Of a stretch of DNA of 64,000 nucleotides, positions 46,755-59,200 are shown piece after piece (the stretch's first letter is position 1; each line of letters starts with the position of its first letter). Source of the DNA: Linnemannia schmuckeri. Taxonomy: Eukaryota; Mortierellomycota; Mortierellomycetes; Mortierellales; Mortierellaceae. The DNA is taken from contig JANATG010000010.1 of assembly GCA_029449235.1 (NCBI GenBank), forward strand, positions 1,922,001 to 1,986,000, in the 5' to 3' direction. The notes beneath the pieces were generated by a model, which searched no databases, was not told the DNA's origin, and was given only the letters and a program-made list of their open reading frames with translations. Made by a program: the position numbers and the translations under genes.

Positions 46755-48335
46755 TTACTTCTCCTCGCCCAAGGAGTTGTTGTTGTGGGCATAGGACTGT
46801 CCGAAGTCGTCCTCGTTGGCGAGCTCCTCGAGGGTCTTGCCCTTGGTCTCGGGGATGAGGAAGGTAACAATAAGACCAATGAACATGAAGAGGGCAAAGA
46901 TCTGGAGCAACTGGGGGATGAAGGCGTTGGAGCCACCGCGGTCCTTGAGCTGGGAGAAACCGACCTGGGCAATGATGGCACCGAGCTTTCCGGAACCGGC
47001 GGCGATACCGTGACCGGTCGAACGGTAGCGAGTGGGGAAGACCTCACCGGGGATGATGAAGGTGGTGGAGTTGGGGCCAAAGTTCTGGAAGAACTGGGTG
47101 GCGGCAAAGAGGAAGACAAAGAGGGCGACGGAGTAGTTCTTGATGGGGTTGTAGGCGAAGCCGAGGACGCAGAAGAGGATGCAGGACATGACGAAGCCGA
47201 TGATCTGGATGCGGATACGGCCGAGGCGCTCGATGGTAAAGACGGTGACCCAGTAGCCAGGGACGGCACCGAGGAGGACGATGATGATCTGGCCGACGGC
47301 GGCGTTCCAGCAGGTGGTCCAGTCGTCACCCTTGACACCGGAAAAGTTGATGGACGACAAGATAAACGAGTTGTTCAAACCGATACCATAGAAGGCAACA
47401 TCGAGAGCGAACCAGGCCATGGAGGTACCGAAGAGAATCTTGAAGTTCTGCCACTTGGAAAAGTAAGCGCAGAAGTCGGAGAAGGAACCCTTGGCGGTAG
47501 CGGGGTTGGCAACGACGGCATCGGCGGCATCATCCTCGGACTGGAGGTGGTTGCGGTTCTCCTTGAGGACAGTAGCAACATCGCGCTCGGCCTTGTTGAG
47601 GTTGTTCTCGATATCCAAGACGTAACGGGGGGTCTCGGGGATGGTCAGACGGAAGTAGACGGCGACGAGGGCAGGCAAGCATCCGAAACCGATGAGGATA
47701 CGCCAGACATAGTCGAGGTTGTGGATGTCAGCCTGGATCGAGGTCTTGAAGGCAGCGAGGAGGATGATGGCGACGATACCGGTGGTAAGGTAACCGAATC
47801 CCTGCATGGCAAAGACAGCGGCCATCATGGCGCCGCGGCGATTGGTGGTGGCGAACTCGGAGGTGATGACGGCCGAAAGGGGGTAGTCACCGCCGATACC
47901 GACACCGACAATGAGGCGCCAGACGATCAAGGCAGCAGGGAGCGAGAGAACATAACCGTTTCCAGAGAGAGACTGACCGAGGGTAGCAACAATAATAATC
48001 ATCAACTCAACACCGTACATGCGTTTGCGTCCCAAGCGATCGGCAAGGGCACCGAATCCGACCTGACCAATGAAAGTTCCGATGGAGGCAGCGACCTTGA
48101 TACCAAGATCCAAATCAGAGGGGAGTGAGCCACCGTAGTAGATCATGCCCAACATGGGGGTGACGAGGTTGATGGCAAACAGATCGTAAGCATCGGTGAA
48201 GAAACCGACACCGGCGACCAAACAGGCGCGGATGTGGAACCAGCCAAACTCGGCATTGTCAATCTTGGCAAGTGCCTCGCGACGACGTTGGTTGAGCTCG
48301 TTGGCGTCCAACTTTGTATTGTTGTACGTGGACAT
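46755..48335 (-). CDS. PHO84: High-affinity inorganic phosphate:H+ symporter
   Basis: An uninterrupted 526-codon frame, intronless unlike most neighbours. The sequence follows the phosphate:H+ symporter (PHS) subfamily of the MFS: AGVGFFTDAYDLFAINLV in helix 1, GALADRLGRKRMYG (motif A), the family signature GIGGDYPLSAVITSE in helix 4, a central hydrophilic loop, a second motif-A-like ERLGRIRIQ, FGPNSTTFIIPGEVFPTRYR, and the C-terminal PETKGKTLEEL. It would take up phosphate across the plasma membrane using the proton gradient. Codon use is strongly biased to C/G at third positions, suggesting high expression, and this bias creates a 447-codon antisense frame without meaning. A TATA-like box lies 151 bp upstream. 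I did not find a Pho4-type CACGTG in the first 500 bp upstream. Confidence 0.95.
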   Translation of the reverse strand: MSTYNNTKLDANELNQRRREALAKIDNAEFGWFHIRACLVAGVGFFTDAYDLFAINLVTPMLGMIYYGGSLPSDLDLGIKVAASIGTFIGQVGFGALADRLGRKRMYGVELMIIIVATLGQSLSGNGYVLSLPAALIVWRLIVGVGIGGDYPLSAVITSEFATTNRRGAMMAAVFAMQGFGYLTTGIVAIILLAAFKTSIQADIHNLDYVWRILIGFGCLPALVAVYFRLTIPETPRYVLDIENNLNKAERDVATVLKENRNHLQSEDDAADAVVANPATAKGSFSDFCAYFSKWQNFKILFGTSMAWFALDVAFYGIGLNNSFILSSINFSGVKGDDWTTCWNAAVGQIIIVLLGAVPGYWVTVFTIERLGRIRIQIIGFVMSCILFCVLGFAYNPIKNYSVALFVFLFAATQFFQNFGPNSTTFIIPGEVFPTRYRSTGHGIAAGSGKLGAIIAQVGFSQLKDRGGSNAFIPQLLQIFALFMFIGLIVTFLIPETKGKTLEELANEDDFGQSYAHNNNSLGEEK

Positions 48336-48485
48336 AACTGTATGTGAAGAGGATGGATGTGACGAAAGTAGGAAGGAACGAACGAAAAAGGATGAAGGGG
48401 AGGGGATGAAGAAAAGGAGGAGGAGGAGAAGTAGTTGATCGAGAATAGGATGGGGAACAAAAAAAAAGTTGCGGGAGGTGGTTGC

Positions 48486-48493
48486 TATTTATA
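48486..48493 (-). promoter_or_regulatory. TATA-like box of PHO84
   Basis: TATAAATA on the minus strand, 151 bp upstream of the PHO84 ATG, at a spacing similar to that seen for ASN1 and the chitin deacetylase gene. Confidence 0.45.
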
Positions 48494-51400
48494 CGGTGAA
48501 TGCAGGGCCAGGATGAACAGCTTACTACTATATCGATCAATTGAAATAAAAAAAAACAGGTACGTACGACCATGGTGAAAACAACAAAACGAGGTCTTGT
48601 CATGACATATTGGGATAATTAGTGTCAACTGGGCATTATTACCATCGAAGTGTGTGGCAAAAGGGTAAAAGGAAAGAGGGAAGGGCTAAGAGATTGAGCC
48701 GAACCAATATCTTCGAGAGCCTTGCAGGAAGTTCATTCATTGGCTGGAGAGGGCAGGGTATTAACCAAGGGATTGACAACGTGCTCGGAAGGATTGGTTC
48801 GAACAACAATACTCGGTAAAGCGTTGGTGCGCAGAATCGACCATACAGAGCGCAGGAAAGAAAAAAGAACAGGGACAGGGGAACAGTGGTATGGAAAGCA
48901 AAGAAAATCGATGAGCCATAATATTGCATACATAAAAAATAGAACACAGACAAGGCCAGATCTTTTTTTTTTGTTTTTGTTGGTCTGCTGTACACGCTAC
49001 TTTATTTTGTCATGTTCACCTTTTCCGTTCAAGCAGGACAGGGTGCGGGATATCTTGTTTTCTTTTTGTTCCACTGTCGCTTTGTTTGTTTGATTCTCCC
49101 CCTGTCCCCTATTCTGTGTGTGGCTCTCAGTTCGCCTTGTACGCCAATTGGAGGGTGCACAGGGGGGCTGATGCCCAATGATTGAAGACGCGTGGTGCTA
49201 GGACGCAGATGATTGGCTGGACTTCAACTCAAATAAGGTTCATCGCAAGAAAAAAAAAAGAAAGAAAGAAAACGGAACACATTTCCATCTTGTCATTCGC
49301 AAAAAGATAATATACTGGTATCTCTTTTCGACAACCAGCCCTCACCGCCATCCGTAAATTGGCATTAGGGCTTTTTGAGCACTACCATTTTCTCTCTTTC
49401 TGTCTTTCCTGTTTACTCTTTTGGGTCGATGAAATACAAAGGCCACCTTTCTCTTTTGCTGGAAATAGATCAATCGGATGGACCTTTCTTTTCTCAGGGG
49501 CACAAAGTGGAGGGCGAAAAGAGAGCGTGGAGCAGGCAGGGGATATTACAAAGACTAACAGGAAGACCAGACGACTAGATTCGACTGTCGATGTGTGTGT
49601 CCTCTATCTCCAAATTCGACTCTCCCGTCCTTCTTTTGTCCTCTTCCATCGATCCATCCTCCATTTGTTTTTTTCTTGGAAAGGTAGAAAAGAATATTAC
49701 AAAACACATGAAATGGATACTACTGCACAACACACAATCAATCACCCTAGCTCTTGTTTCTCTTTACTATTGAGCATGTAACTAAGTAAGCAACTATGCA
49801 ACCCGAGCAGCGAAGCGGCATTTTTTTATGCTTGCCCTTGCATAGGTACGGCACCATGTGTATGAACATCTCTAAAGCCCAAGCCCGGTTTGTTTCTGTA
49901 AGTAAGAACGTGGAAGAACACGCATTCAGGAGAGGAGGAACACAAAAGGAGAGTACGGTAATATCAATAAGATAAAGGAAGAGAAACAAACAACCGATAA
50001 CCGACAATCGAACAAAAACAACACTGTTTCTCCGGGCCTTTAGGCGTATTTTTCTTTCTTTCCACACCCTCATCCTTTTGCAGCAAAAGTGTCAAGAGCA
50101 GGAAAAGGAAGCGCACATTGCAGGATGGACAAAACAGATCCAAAAATAATCAGGCGGTTTACAAAAATGGATGGAGTTGTCTTGCGTGTACAGTGGATGA
50201 ATGAATGTTCGCCGCCCCCCTCCCTCATCCCCCCACGTTGGGTCAACGAGTCGTCCGCATTGGATTTTGAAAGTGCTCACGGTCCCTCATTTTCCCTCAT
50301 ATCTTTTTACGTTGTTGCGTCGTGTTTTTTTTGAAAGCCCACACACACAGAAATCATAAATCTTAAATGTGCCACAAACGAAGAACATGCCGCCCAATCC
50401 TTGATTCGAAAAGGAAGGCATGGTGTCCAACTTCGACTTCTGTACACGAAAACGTGCAAAAAGGTTGACCGTCCTAGGGTGCTCGTGCCTAGAAAGACGA
50501 TGCTCATGTCCAAACGCTCAACAACAACCCCTAACGCAGAAACTTGAACAAGTAAACAACCCAAACACAGAAAGAACAACGTGAGCATGCTTGGTTGAGG
50601 TGACAAATAGGGTATTGGGATGGGTCATGCGGTAAAGGCGATTACTCTTTTTGTTTTTGTTGCGATAGTTTTTGGATGTTTTTCGTTTTCGTTGGTGTTC
50701 ACGGCTGCCTTGATGTCCAGCTGGGTGCCTCCGAGTTTCCTAAACGATCGAAAGAAAGGAACGAATGGGGTGAGCCCCGCGATGCTAACGAAGAAAGAGA
50801 CATATACAAACGAAGACATAACCGCTGAACAATGAAGCACCTCTTCCTAATGCACATCTCTCTCTCTTCTCTTTTTTCGCTCTTTCACATACCCTCATTC
50901 TCAGCGTAGCATCCGTTGTTCGCGGTCTGGATGAGTGTATTATTGCAACGTGGGTCTAGACTGTGGACGAAAGGAGAGATAAAGGACATACGTCAACGAT
51001 TTACCGAGGAAATCAAGGGTGCAAAGAATGGGTGGTGAACCGAAGTTGCAAAAATAAAAAGGTACGCATTAAAGATGAGAGATAGAAATATGCTAAGCAA
51101 CGAGTACTTAAGTTCTTTTTTCTCACCTCGTTTCCTCTAGGGCAAGGGATGAAGTGATGAGTCTACGATTGGTATCTCTCTTTTCTTTTTCGCGCTCTCA
51201 GTCACACCCACTCTTGAATCCTAGAAGACCTACTGGTGCAAGCCTAGATTTTGGATGAACAATGTACCAAAGAAACAGCGCGAATTGAAGAGATACCTCC
51301 ATCATATTTGATGCGATCGGGCGTTGTGGGGAGGAAGACAAGCGGAGCTCTTGAACCAGTCTCCTATCTTTATCCAGTCTTTTCTTTACAACAACAACAT

Positions 51401-53310
51401 CATCATCAACAACAACAACAACAACAACAGGCGAAGTACATCGTTCATTTCAGGAAAGAACCAATGAGTATTCGAGTCTGACAATGAAAATGTCCAGATA
51501 TACTTTTTTTACCTTTTTTGCATTTTCTTGGTCCAACATGATCATTTGTTCTGAGGAAGGAGTTTGGAGGATATGAACCAACCAACGTGTGTTCCTTAGA
51601 CCATCCACACAACCAACCTATTCTCACCTTGAACTTGTGTTTCCCCAAAAGCGGATAAACATGTACAACTTGACAACAGAAAAAGGAAAGGTAAGCATTA
51701 GAAAGGAAGAAAGAAGAGCAACGAAACACAAATTTGGCTCGATCAAGGTGTGAAGGGCTGGTGGGGTCATCGAGAGGTATGCTCGACCGGTCGCACGTGT
51801 AGAGGATCAAAGATTTCCACTCGTTCATCTGTGTCTGTAAAGGTTACACAGGATTTTTTTGAGAAGGAGAGGACTCGTGTTCTTTTTGACTGTGGCCATC
51901 TGTAGTTGAAAGCAGGGGAAGCTCAAACAGGAGGGTTCGATCTTTCGGAGGGGGAGAGGATGTAGGTAGTGGTAGAGGAAGAACGAGACAGGGGAAGAGA
52001 GGACTCTGAATTAGAACAGGGCGTACAAGAGCAAGATGTCTAGTGAAAACTGGCGGCCAATTGCTATTCTCTTCCATATGATATGAACGACATCTCGAGT
52101 TGCCCAGGAAAAAACGGAGGTTATGAGAGCTGGTCGTAGAATCTAGGCTAGATGGGAATTTACGTCCACTCTCTGGGCCGTAGTATGAGTAGATGAAATG
52201 CAGGAGTGACATGTATTACAATAACGCCGCGCATCTCCAGTGCAGGATATATTCATACTCGACTTGCCTGACCGCGTCTCTCTGCTTGTGGACATGCATA
52301 TTCATAGACTGGAGAAGCATCACTTCAAGTCTTTGTACCGTACCCTTGTTTCTTTGTTCAACATGACACATACGAATATGTCGATTCGCTCACTCGACTC
52401 CTAGACTCCTTGCCTTTCCTTTCCCCAAAGACACTAGTCGTTTTTGCTCTACCACCAACCGTCCCACTATTGTCACACGCGGATAATCACACTTTAAGGT
52501 CCCCGGCCAGTCCTCATACCGATGGTACAGAGAGCCCTGAGCATTTTGCCTGACATCTTCGTCGTCTTGTCTTGACTAATTGGTCGTGACCTACTCTTCT
52601 TTTCGTCCTCTCGTCAATTGCCTGGCGCCTTGTTTCGTCTGAGCCTCTTGTTTCGTCTCTTTGACGGGGTTGTTGTTGGTGAGCAAAATAAGAAGTACCC
52701 ATCCTGCCGAGAATAAACAATGCTAATTGTTGTTTCCTGAGCGCAATGGAAAAGGCAGGCGAGTTGGATACGAAAAGAAGGATGAGAAATGAAATGGGTA
52801 AGACGGACAATCCTTTTTTTTATAAATTTTCGAACGAGTGTCCTTTCTGTCCTCATCTCCTTTTTTGCTATCAATATAAAAAGCTTTGTTCTCCACGTCC
52901 ACGTTTTTTTTACTCGTCTCCTTCTTTATCCCCGTGTATTAAGGAGAAAAGGTGTGTCAATGTCAGTGAGCCAGCCCGGATAAGACAAGACGTGCAGGAT
53001 AGATAATAAGAAGAGCAATGACTACTAGCCTCAATTTAACAATAGGTGCCACCCAGTTGGTGACCTTGTTCGCGCAATAAGCTAAACATATATGCTCTCG
53101 GTATGCATTGGCACAACTAAGCAAAAGAAAAGTGCGACTCAATCTTGCTGAAGCACACTTGACAACTTTTTTTCACATAAATGGATGAGGTGCTCCCGCT
53201 CTTTTTGATAGAATTTTCTTACGTATCATTACAGCTCGTCAAACCACATATCGCCTTCCATCGCGTCACATCCATCTTCCTCGTTCACACCGCCCCACCA
53301 CCACATCATA
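48494..53310. other. Large gene-poor region
   Basis: Nearly 5 kb between divergent genes with no convincing gene. The best candidate is the minus-strand frame 52212-51844 (122 codons, ATG start, MSLLHFIYSYYGPESGR, fairly normal codon use, low-complexity Pro/Ser end); it has no recognised domain. A CAA/CAT microsatellite lies near 51389-51429. The rest is AT-rich or purine-rich simple sequence. Confidence 0.4.
51844..52212 (-). CDS. Hypothetical ORF, weak support
   Basis: A 122-codon frame opens with ATG. It contains HNLRFFLGNSRCRSYHMEE and an SSPPPKDRTLLFELP segment, with no signal peptide, membrane segment or known motif. Codon use is less biased than surrounding sequence. It could be an exon of a spliced gene continuing into the frame at 51828-51445, but no good intron was found. 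It may equally be chance. Confidence 0.15.
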   Translation of the reverse strand: MSLLHFIYSYYGPESGRKFPSSLDSTTSSHNLRFFLGNSRCRSYHMEENSNWPPVFTRHLALVRPVLIQSPLFPCLVLPLPLPTSSPPPKDRTLLFELPLLSTTDGHSQKEHESSPSQKNPV

Positions 53311-53979
53311 ATGACCCGTCTCTCTACCTGCGTCGCTTTGGCCCTGGCCCTCGTCAGCTCCACCCTCGTCATGGCCCAAACCCCCGCTACCGCTGCCGCC
53401 GCTACGACCGCCGCCACACCACCCGTTGGCTGTGTGATTGCCACACCTCAGAAGCACCTCAAGCAAGGCCACCCAGAAGAGATTGAGTTCCAGAACTGCC
53501 AGGGCTCTGGAAATGTCAAGCTTCGCTACGGAGATGTCAACGACCTCTCTGCCGACAAGACTCTCGCTTGCACCAACGTCCAGTTCTCGAGTCATCGTGT
53601 TACTTGTTCTTTCACTCCTACTCGCGCCGGGACCTTTAGTCTTTCGACGATTGATGGAAGCAAAATCGAGACGTTTAGTGGGATGTTTACGGTTGATCCT
53701 GCGCCCGTTGCTGAAGCCCATGTCCCATCGGCGTCTGCTGCCAAGGCTGTCAAGGGTAACACGACTGGTCCTCATGTCCAAGGTGTGAAGGGTGTCGCTC
53801 CTGCTGCTGCTGCTCCTGGTGCTCCTCAGATGAAAAAGGTGCCTGCTTCGGTGCCCAAGACTGAGGGTTTGGGGGGAGCCCATAAGGCGGAACCTATGGA
53901 GGGTGCCAAGAAGGGTGCAGCAGGATCTTCATTCGCTAAACGTGCTCTCTATGACGTGCCCGGTTTCTTGGCCCTGTAG
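53311..53979 (+). CDS. Secreted protein with a possible KRE9/KNH-like domain
   Basis: A single exon of 222 codons. The first 22 residues are a signal peptide (MTRLSTCVALALALVSSTLV then MAQT). After an Ala/Thr linker, residues about 40-130 form a beta-rich unit: VIATPQKHLKQGH, EIEFQNCQGSGNVKLRYGD, CSFTPTRAGTFSLSTIDGS and FSGMFTVD. Strand pattern and the closing SG-F-TV resemble the Ig-like KRE9/KNH domain of fungal cell-wall proteins; this is a pattern-based suggestion. Three Cys residues lie in the domain. The C-terminal third is Ala/Pro/Gly/Lys-rich and ends in KRALYDVPGFLAL without a GPI signal. It is probably secreted or wall-associated. No introns are evident. Confidence 0.8.
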   Translation: MTRLSTCVALALALVSSTLVMAQTPATAAAATTAATPPVGCVIATPQKHLKQGHPEEIEFQNCQGSGNVKLRYGDVNDLSADKTLACTNVQFSSHRVTCSFTPTRAGTFSLSTIDGSKIETFSGMFTVDPAPVAEAHVPSASAAKAVKGNTTGPHVQGVKGVAPAAAAPGAPQMKKVPASVPKTEGLGGAHKAEPMEGAKKGAAGSSFAKRALYDVPGFLAL

Positions 53980-54448
53980 AAGGCGAGCGAAGAGGAAGGG
54001 ACCTTGTATCTAGCATTTCACAGTACTTTAGCATATTCATCTTCAGGGTACATTCTTTTTTAGAAGAAAACGACCACCTTTTTCAAAAACCGATGGGTGT
54101 TGATAGACTGTTAATGGGGTTTAATAAAGGCGAGGGCGATGGTTCCAGTCCTTGTCGCGAAATGATGGGCTACTGATAAAAGTAAGGATCGGAGAGAGTA
54201 GAAATGAAAAGGGCTCAGTAAGAGTACAATACGTACTGCTAGATACATGCATTTTTCACTGTCATTCCATCCCTTGGTGGCAAACAGGCGGCGTGATTTA
54301 CTTTTTGATGTCGAAAGAAATCAATGGGCGGCGTTAAGAGAGATAAAAAAAAAAAGCGGCATCTTCCTTCTACTTTGTTTCTCAATTGCGCTAATTAACA
54401 AACATTGTACTGTGCATCCTATCCTCGGCTGTCAACATCTCTCTGACC
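53980..54448. other. Intergenic, 3' flank and F-box gene promoter
   Basis: No gene seen. Two frames in the same direction end or begin here without domain evidence. Confidence 0.5.
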
Positions 54449-56281
54449 ATGAGCAATACCAGGACTGGTCCAACAAGTTCAATTCAGGACCTCACCATCA
54501 TCAACAACAGCACTGCAATAACCGGTTCAGGCAGGGCAATGGCGAGATTGTCGGACCTGCCAGACGAACTACTCGCGCTCATCGCCGAGTACCTCTCATT
54601 CTCGCGCAGAGACATCCACGCCTGCGTCCTCCTCAACCACACACTCTCCTCCTTCTTCATCTCTTACCTCTGGCAGAACATCGATATCTTCTATTGTTAT
54701 CCAAAGGAGCCTGAGCTGGATCTCGTCAGTCGCTTCGCACGGTTCAAGGCGGCGTCAATTGACACGGGTGCACTGGCGAGACATGGTCGGTTTATCAAGA
54801 GTCTTAGGAGCGTTTCTGCCGATTGGCTGCCTTTCTTTGGTCACGGCACCTGTCCCCTTCTGGAAAGCGTCGATATTGGTGGGTATGATACGCATGTGGG
54901 TACTGCAGACCGGTCGCCTAGTCCGACTTCTGACGAAGACGATGAAGCAATTGTGGCGAGGAGTGTAAAGGAAGGACGGGCGGCGCTGGCTACGTTTCTT
55001 GGGCAGCAGGCATCAGGAACGCTTCGGAAGCTTTCTCTGGCACGGAACATCCTCTGGTGCAGGACAGAGGAGGAGTATCTGGACTTGATGAGGTCTATCC
55101 CACAGAGTGTTGAAGAGCTCAGGTTGTTTCAGTGGGATGGGAGCTGTTTTGGTGAGGAGACTGATGGAAGCGACTGGGGCCAGTATATTGACATTATGGA
55201 CGTCCAAAACTTTCAGGATGAATATCCACGCTTGAGAGCAGCAGCAACGGCAGCAGCAGCTGCGTTGACAACCCGCCCAATCTCCACACCAAGCACAGGG
55301 CAAAAGAACATCCTCTCAAACGTCAAGAAGCTGGTTTTGGAGTACTCGATCGTTGATGGAGCTGGGCCCAACAAACTACTATCCTGGATCCCAGCCTTGG
55401 AGAGCTTGTCGATATACGGCTCGTCGGTTTTTCACGTGGTCGAATTTGCCCGTACTCTCCGCAGCAGATGTCCATTGCTGACAGCCTTAAACATATCGAG
55501 TGCAAACAACAAGGGCATTGCCTCTCTCCCTGGACTTGCGTATCCTATCCTCCTTTGTGCTAGTCTCCGGGGCTGGAAAACTCTCGCCCTGTCGTCTAAC
55601 CGACTTGTTAATTCCGGGACGCTATGGCAGACATCTCTGCTGCACCATGTCAACACTCTGGAGACACTTTACCTGGAAGGCTTTTGCATGGATAACGGTG
55701 GCGCGTTCATGGGACAACTTATGGACTGTTCCTCTAGACTGAAGCATCTCTTTGTCACCCCTCTGAAGGATTACGGAATGATATGGTCGAAGTTCTCAGA
55801 GACATCGAACTGGGCTTGTCGAGATCTTGAGGTGTTTCGAGTTCCTTTTATATTTATTCCGTATACGTCTGATATCGAGGCGGCGCGCAATCGGTTCCAA
55901 CAACAGCTCTATCATCAACTAGCACGGCTGACCAAACTACGGGAGTTGATCTTTGGCGAGATGGAGGATGACGAGCTTGTTCTTGACAATGGTGATGGTT
56001 ACGGTGACCAACAGCAGCCGCAATATCATCAGTCGAGCTTCAGCGTCAACATCCGCCCTCAAGGTTCCTTGGTTGATGACTTTTTTTGCCCTGATATGAC
56101 AATCGAGAGCGGAATGGATGTGCTGAAGGATTTGAGGCAGTTAAGACGTGTTGGGCTGAGAGGGCTGAAAAGCCATGCCTTCTTGAAGAGTGAGGAGGAT
56201 CAAGCCTGGGTTAAGGAGAATTGGCCACTGCTGCAACATGAGTACCGTAATGACTTTTGGAAGGTCTTTCGGCGTTGGTAA
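54449..56281 (+). CDS. F-box protein with degenerate leucine-rich repeats
   Basis: An uninterrupted 610-codon frame. Residues about 33-80 read as an F-box: LSDLPDELLALIAEYLS, then CVLLNHTLSSFFISYLWQNI, with the Leu-Pro start and a conserved Trp. The remainder has widely spaced leucine-rich repeats such as LRKLSLARNI, VEELRLFQWDG, VKKLVLEYSIV, LESLSIYGSS, LTALNISSAN, LETLYLEGF, LKHLFVTPLK and LRELIFGEME. It ends in LPLLQH-type sequence (ENWPLLQHEY) and a basic RRW. Such proteins act as substrate receptors of SCF ubiquitin ligases; the target is unknown. The architecture matches the large F-box family of Mortierellaceae. Intronless. Confidence 0.85.
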   Translation: MSNTRTGPTSSIQDLTIINNSTAITGSGRAMARLSDLPDELLALIAEYLSFSRRDIHACVLLNHTLSSFFISYLWQNIDIFYCYPKEPELDLVSRFARFKAASIDTGALARHGRFIKSLRSVSADWLPFFGHGTCPLLESVDIGGYDTHVGTADRSPSPTSDEDDEAIVARSVKEGRAALATFLGQQASGTLRKLSLARNILWCRTEEEYLDLMRSIPQSVEELRLFQWDGSCFGEETDGSDWGQYIDIMDVQNFQDEYPRLRAAATAAAAALTTRPISTPSTGQKNILSNVKKLVLEYSIVDGAGPNKLLSWIPALESLSIYGSSVFHVVEFARTLRSRCPLLTALNISSANNKGIASLPGLAYPILLCASLRGWKTLALSSNRLVNSGTLWQTSLLHHVNTLETLYLEGFCMDNGGAFMGQLMDCSSRLKHLFVTPLKDYGMIWSKFSETSNWACRDLEVFRVPFIFIPYTSDIEAARNRFQQQLYHQLARLTKLRELIFGEMEDDELVLDNGDGYGDQQQPQYHQSSFSVNIRPQGSLVDDFFCPDMTIESGMDVLKDLRQLRRVGLRGLKSHAFLKSEEDQAWVKENWPLLQHEYRNDFWKVFRRW

Positions 56282-59200
56282 TAGGTGAACCTAGATATTT
56301 TTCTCGTAGGTATCTCTTTCTTTTCATTAAAATTCAACATCCTATCTCCCCCACCTAGTTATGTTGTTGGCGTGTAAAGAAGAACAAAGCGAGTGTCTTA
56401 TTAATAGATGGCAGTGTTATCGTCTCTTGAATTGGGCGGCAACTGATGCGGATGAAAACAACGGACGTGTTTTTCTGAAATATGTATGAGAGTGAGCAAG
56501 GCTAACACGTACGCCCATCAGATCCTTTCTCTTTCTTGATCCTTTGCTTCTTCAAGTTTGGATGTATTCCGCCAGCACAACGACATGTTGGCCTATTTTT
56601 CACTTTAGGATCGGTATCACATGACCATCTTCCTTACATGCGTTTTATGCGTCAAATTATTGCTCTTCTATGAGTATCATTCGTCCTCTTCCCCTATTTT
56701 CCTCTGCGTTTACGTCTCATGGAGTACCAAGGAGACGAATACAGCCCGTTGGGCGACATATTTTTTTTCGACTTATGCCCAGACCCATACAATATCATTA
56801 TCGCCTTTCTTAGAGGCGAGGATCAAGGATCCGCAAGCCCTGTGTCCGTCAATTCGGCTTAGTTCCTTACCTTGCTTTGTATTCATCACTGTAAAGGGAT
56901 CAATGACAAGACTCTAAGCTATCCTGGACTTTTGAGGCTATGAAAAGAAAAAAGGACCCTGCCTGCCAATCCAGCCGAGTGAGCTGAAGTGGATAAACCT
57001 TCTTATTTATGTTATCACTTCCATCTCTATCTCCTTCGTTCTTCGTCCTCCTGCGATCTCTGTTGGAAAATCCGGGCTCTCATATCCAACCATTAATGGT
57101 TTACAGGCATTTGTTGGGTCATGGACTTCGGAACATTGTTTGTCGCGAGGTTCGACTTCTGAGCCACACGATGTTCACCCCTTGTTCTACCCCTGCCCCA
57201 CCCTTACATTGGTAGGCATTGCCACTACTTCTGCCGCCGCTAGAAATTTTATTTATGGCGATGTAGTGATGACGAGAAGAAAACACCTGCGACAAGAGAT
57301 GGAAGAAATGGTGCTTTGTATGGATCGTAAGACACTTCGCTTCCTATCTCTCGCTGTCTTTAGACTTCTCCTTTCTCTCGGCTGTTTTTCTTTCCATTCC
57401 CCTGGGCAATGTGGTGCCTGGGAATACATAGCGGTGTTTTTCAAGCATCTTTCTTTCGTCATGCCCTTTCTCTTAATTCTCGTTTCCCTGTTACTATTCG
57501 AGTGTAAAAATAGCATAGTTCTTTTTTCAGAAGGAAAAAAAATTGTCCAACCATACAAAACTAGCCATTTTTGTCACACTTTCACAAAATGGCACGCACT
57601 GACGGACAGGACGGAAGAGGAAAAGAGAACGAGAGAGATAGGCTCTTTGCTTTGACCGTGATGCGCAAGTTGTACACAAACCCAACAAACGCAACACAAT
57701 TCTTCCGCAAATCAGTGAAGCATAAACAAACTAAGCCCTAGAGGTGGAGAAAGAAGATGAAAATGTGCGCACCTGTGGAACAACAGCCTTGTCTTTTTAT
57801 TCGCAGAAGAACAACGTCAAGTGAAAAAAAGATGGTAAACAATGACAACCAGGCACAGCCCTGGAATGATACATTGAGGACAGGTAGAGGTTGTATCCGG
57901 CTGGTTTGCGAATGTCTATTTCGAGAAAGTACTCATTGTTTTTTCCCAGTGCAATAAAAACGTCTGCTTTTCTTTATTCGCCTTTTGGTGGTGGCGAGCG
58001 GATTGGCGCAAAATGGTTGATGGCAATAAGCATTGCAAGATAATGCATCGCCGTTTGAAAGGTGGCGTATCGTTGTGTCCACCTGGACCTAATATGTCCA
58101 TGTATATCCGGTCATCAGTTCTATTCGGATAATATTTATGAGCGGTGATATTTCTTTACTCTAAGCCTATCACTGTTCTCGAACAGAGCGAGAGCGCTCT
58201 TTTTCTAGTTCGATGGAGCGCGAACGCTAGACCCCCAAGGCAAGGACCTGAGTTAGCAGAATAATACAGAAAAAGGGAGATCACAAATTAGGGTTTATTT
58301 CTTCCTTTGCTTTTAGCCGAGAGCGCATGAAAGACCAATGTACCAGAACCCCCGAGCTCATTGATATTTCTGGTTCCAAAGATGCGCATCCATCAGTGCT
58401 GGTGTCCCTGGTATTTTCAAATTAGGGATATGCTCCCGGTGGTTCGCGAGCGGGATCTCCAAAGTTCCAGTTAGGAACATACGTAAAACGGTGCCAGCTC
58501 TGATGATTCTCGCTGATCGTGCCTGAAATCTTCCCAGATTGATGTGTTTACAATTTGTGAGCGAGCCGTGTTGTGACCGAGTCACTTATGTGTGTACGGT
58601 TCGTGAAAAAGTGGCGGAATACTTATAAACACTAAACACAAACTTAACTGCCTTCGACCTTTTGAGCACCCATCGTCATTTTTCGTCTTTCCGCTAAAGC
58701 CAGCTCTTTATTTTCGGTTGAGCCATTTTTTTACCCGAGACTGGTTGCGCCTCTCTTCTTTATCTCAGGGATCATTCCCCTCTCTATCTCTTCTTGACCC
58801 CTGCTCACTTAGCAATTACACTTGATGGGCGTTCCATCTTGGTTTTCCTTGCATCTTTTATTTTACTTTGCCATCCACGAGCATGATGAGGAACAAAGGA
58901 TCATTCTCTGAAAGTGATATGTACTCATTGCCAACAGCAACGACATAACAGCAAAGCAAAAACCATGTGAGCTCCGCTCGTTAGGCCAGTTGGACATCTT
59001 TTCCCTCTGTTGGTCTTGTGCGTGTGTTTACAAATAGATTGAGCCCGCCCCTTTGTTCTCATGTCGGTGCGCAAAATAAATTTCTTGGTTTTGCCGGCTG
59101 AACAGAGTTCTGCTTAATGTACCACACATATTTTTGTTTCTTAAAGGGGTAGGGGGCATTTCGCAGGCAAGGTGGATTAATGATAGGGTGCGGGGAAGAG

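Noticed and set aside
46785..48128. 447-codon plus-strand ORF opposite PHO84
   Set aside because: Same effect: Gly/Glu/Asp-rich antisense of a strongly codon-biased gene, with no recognisable domain.
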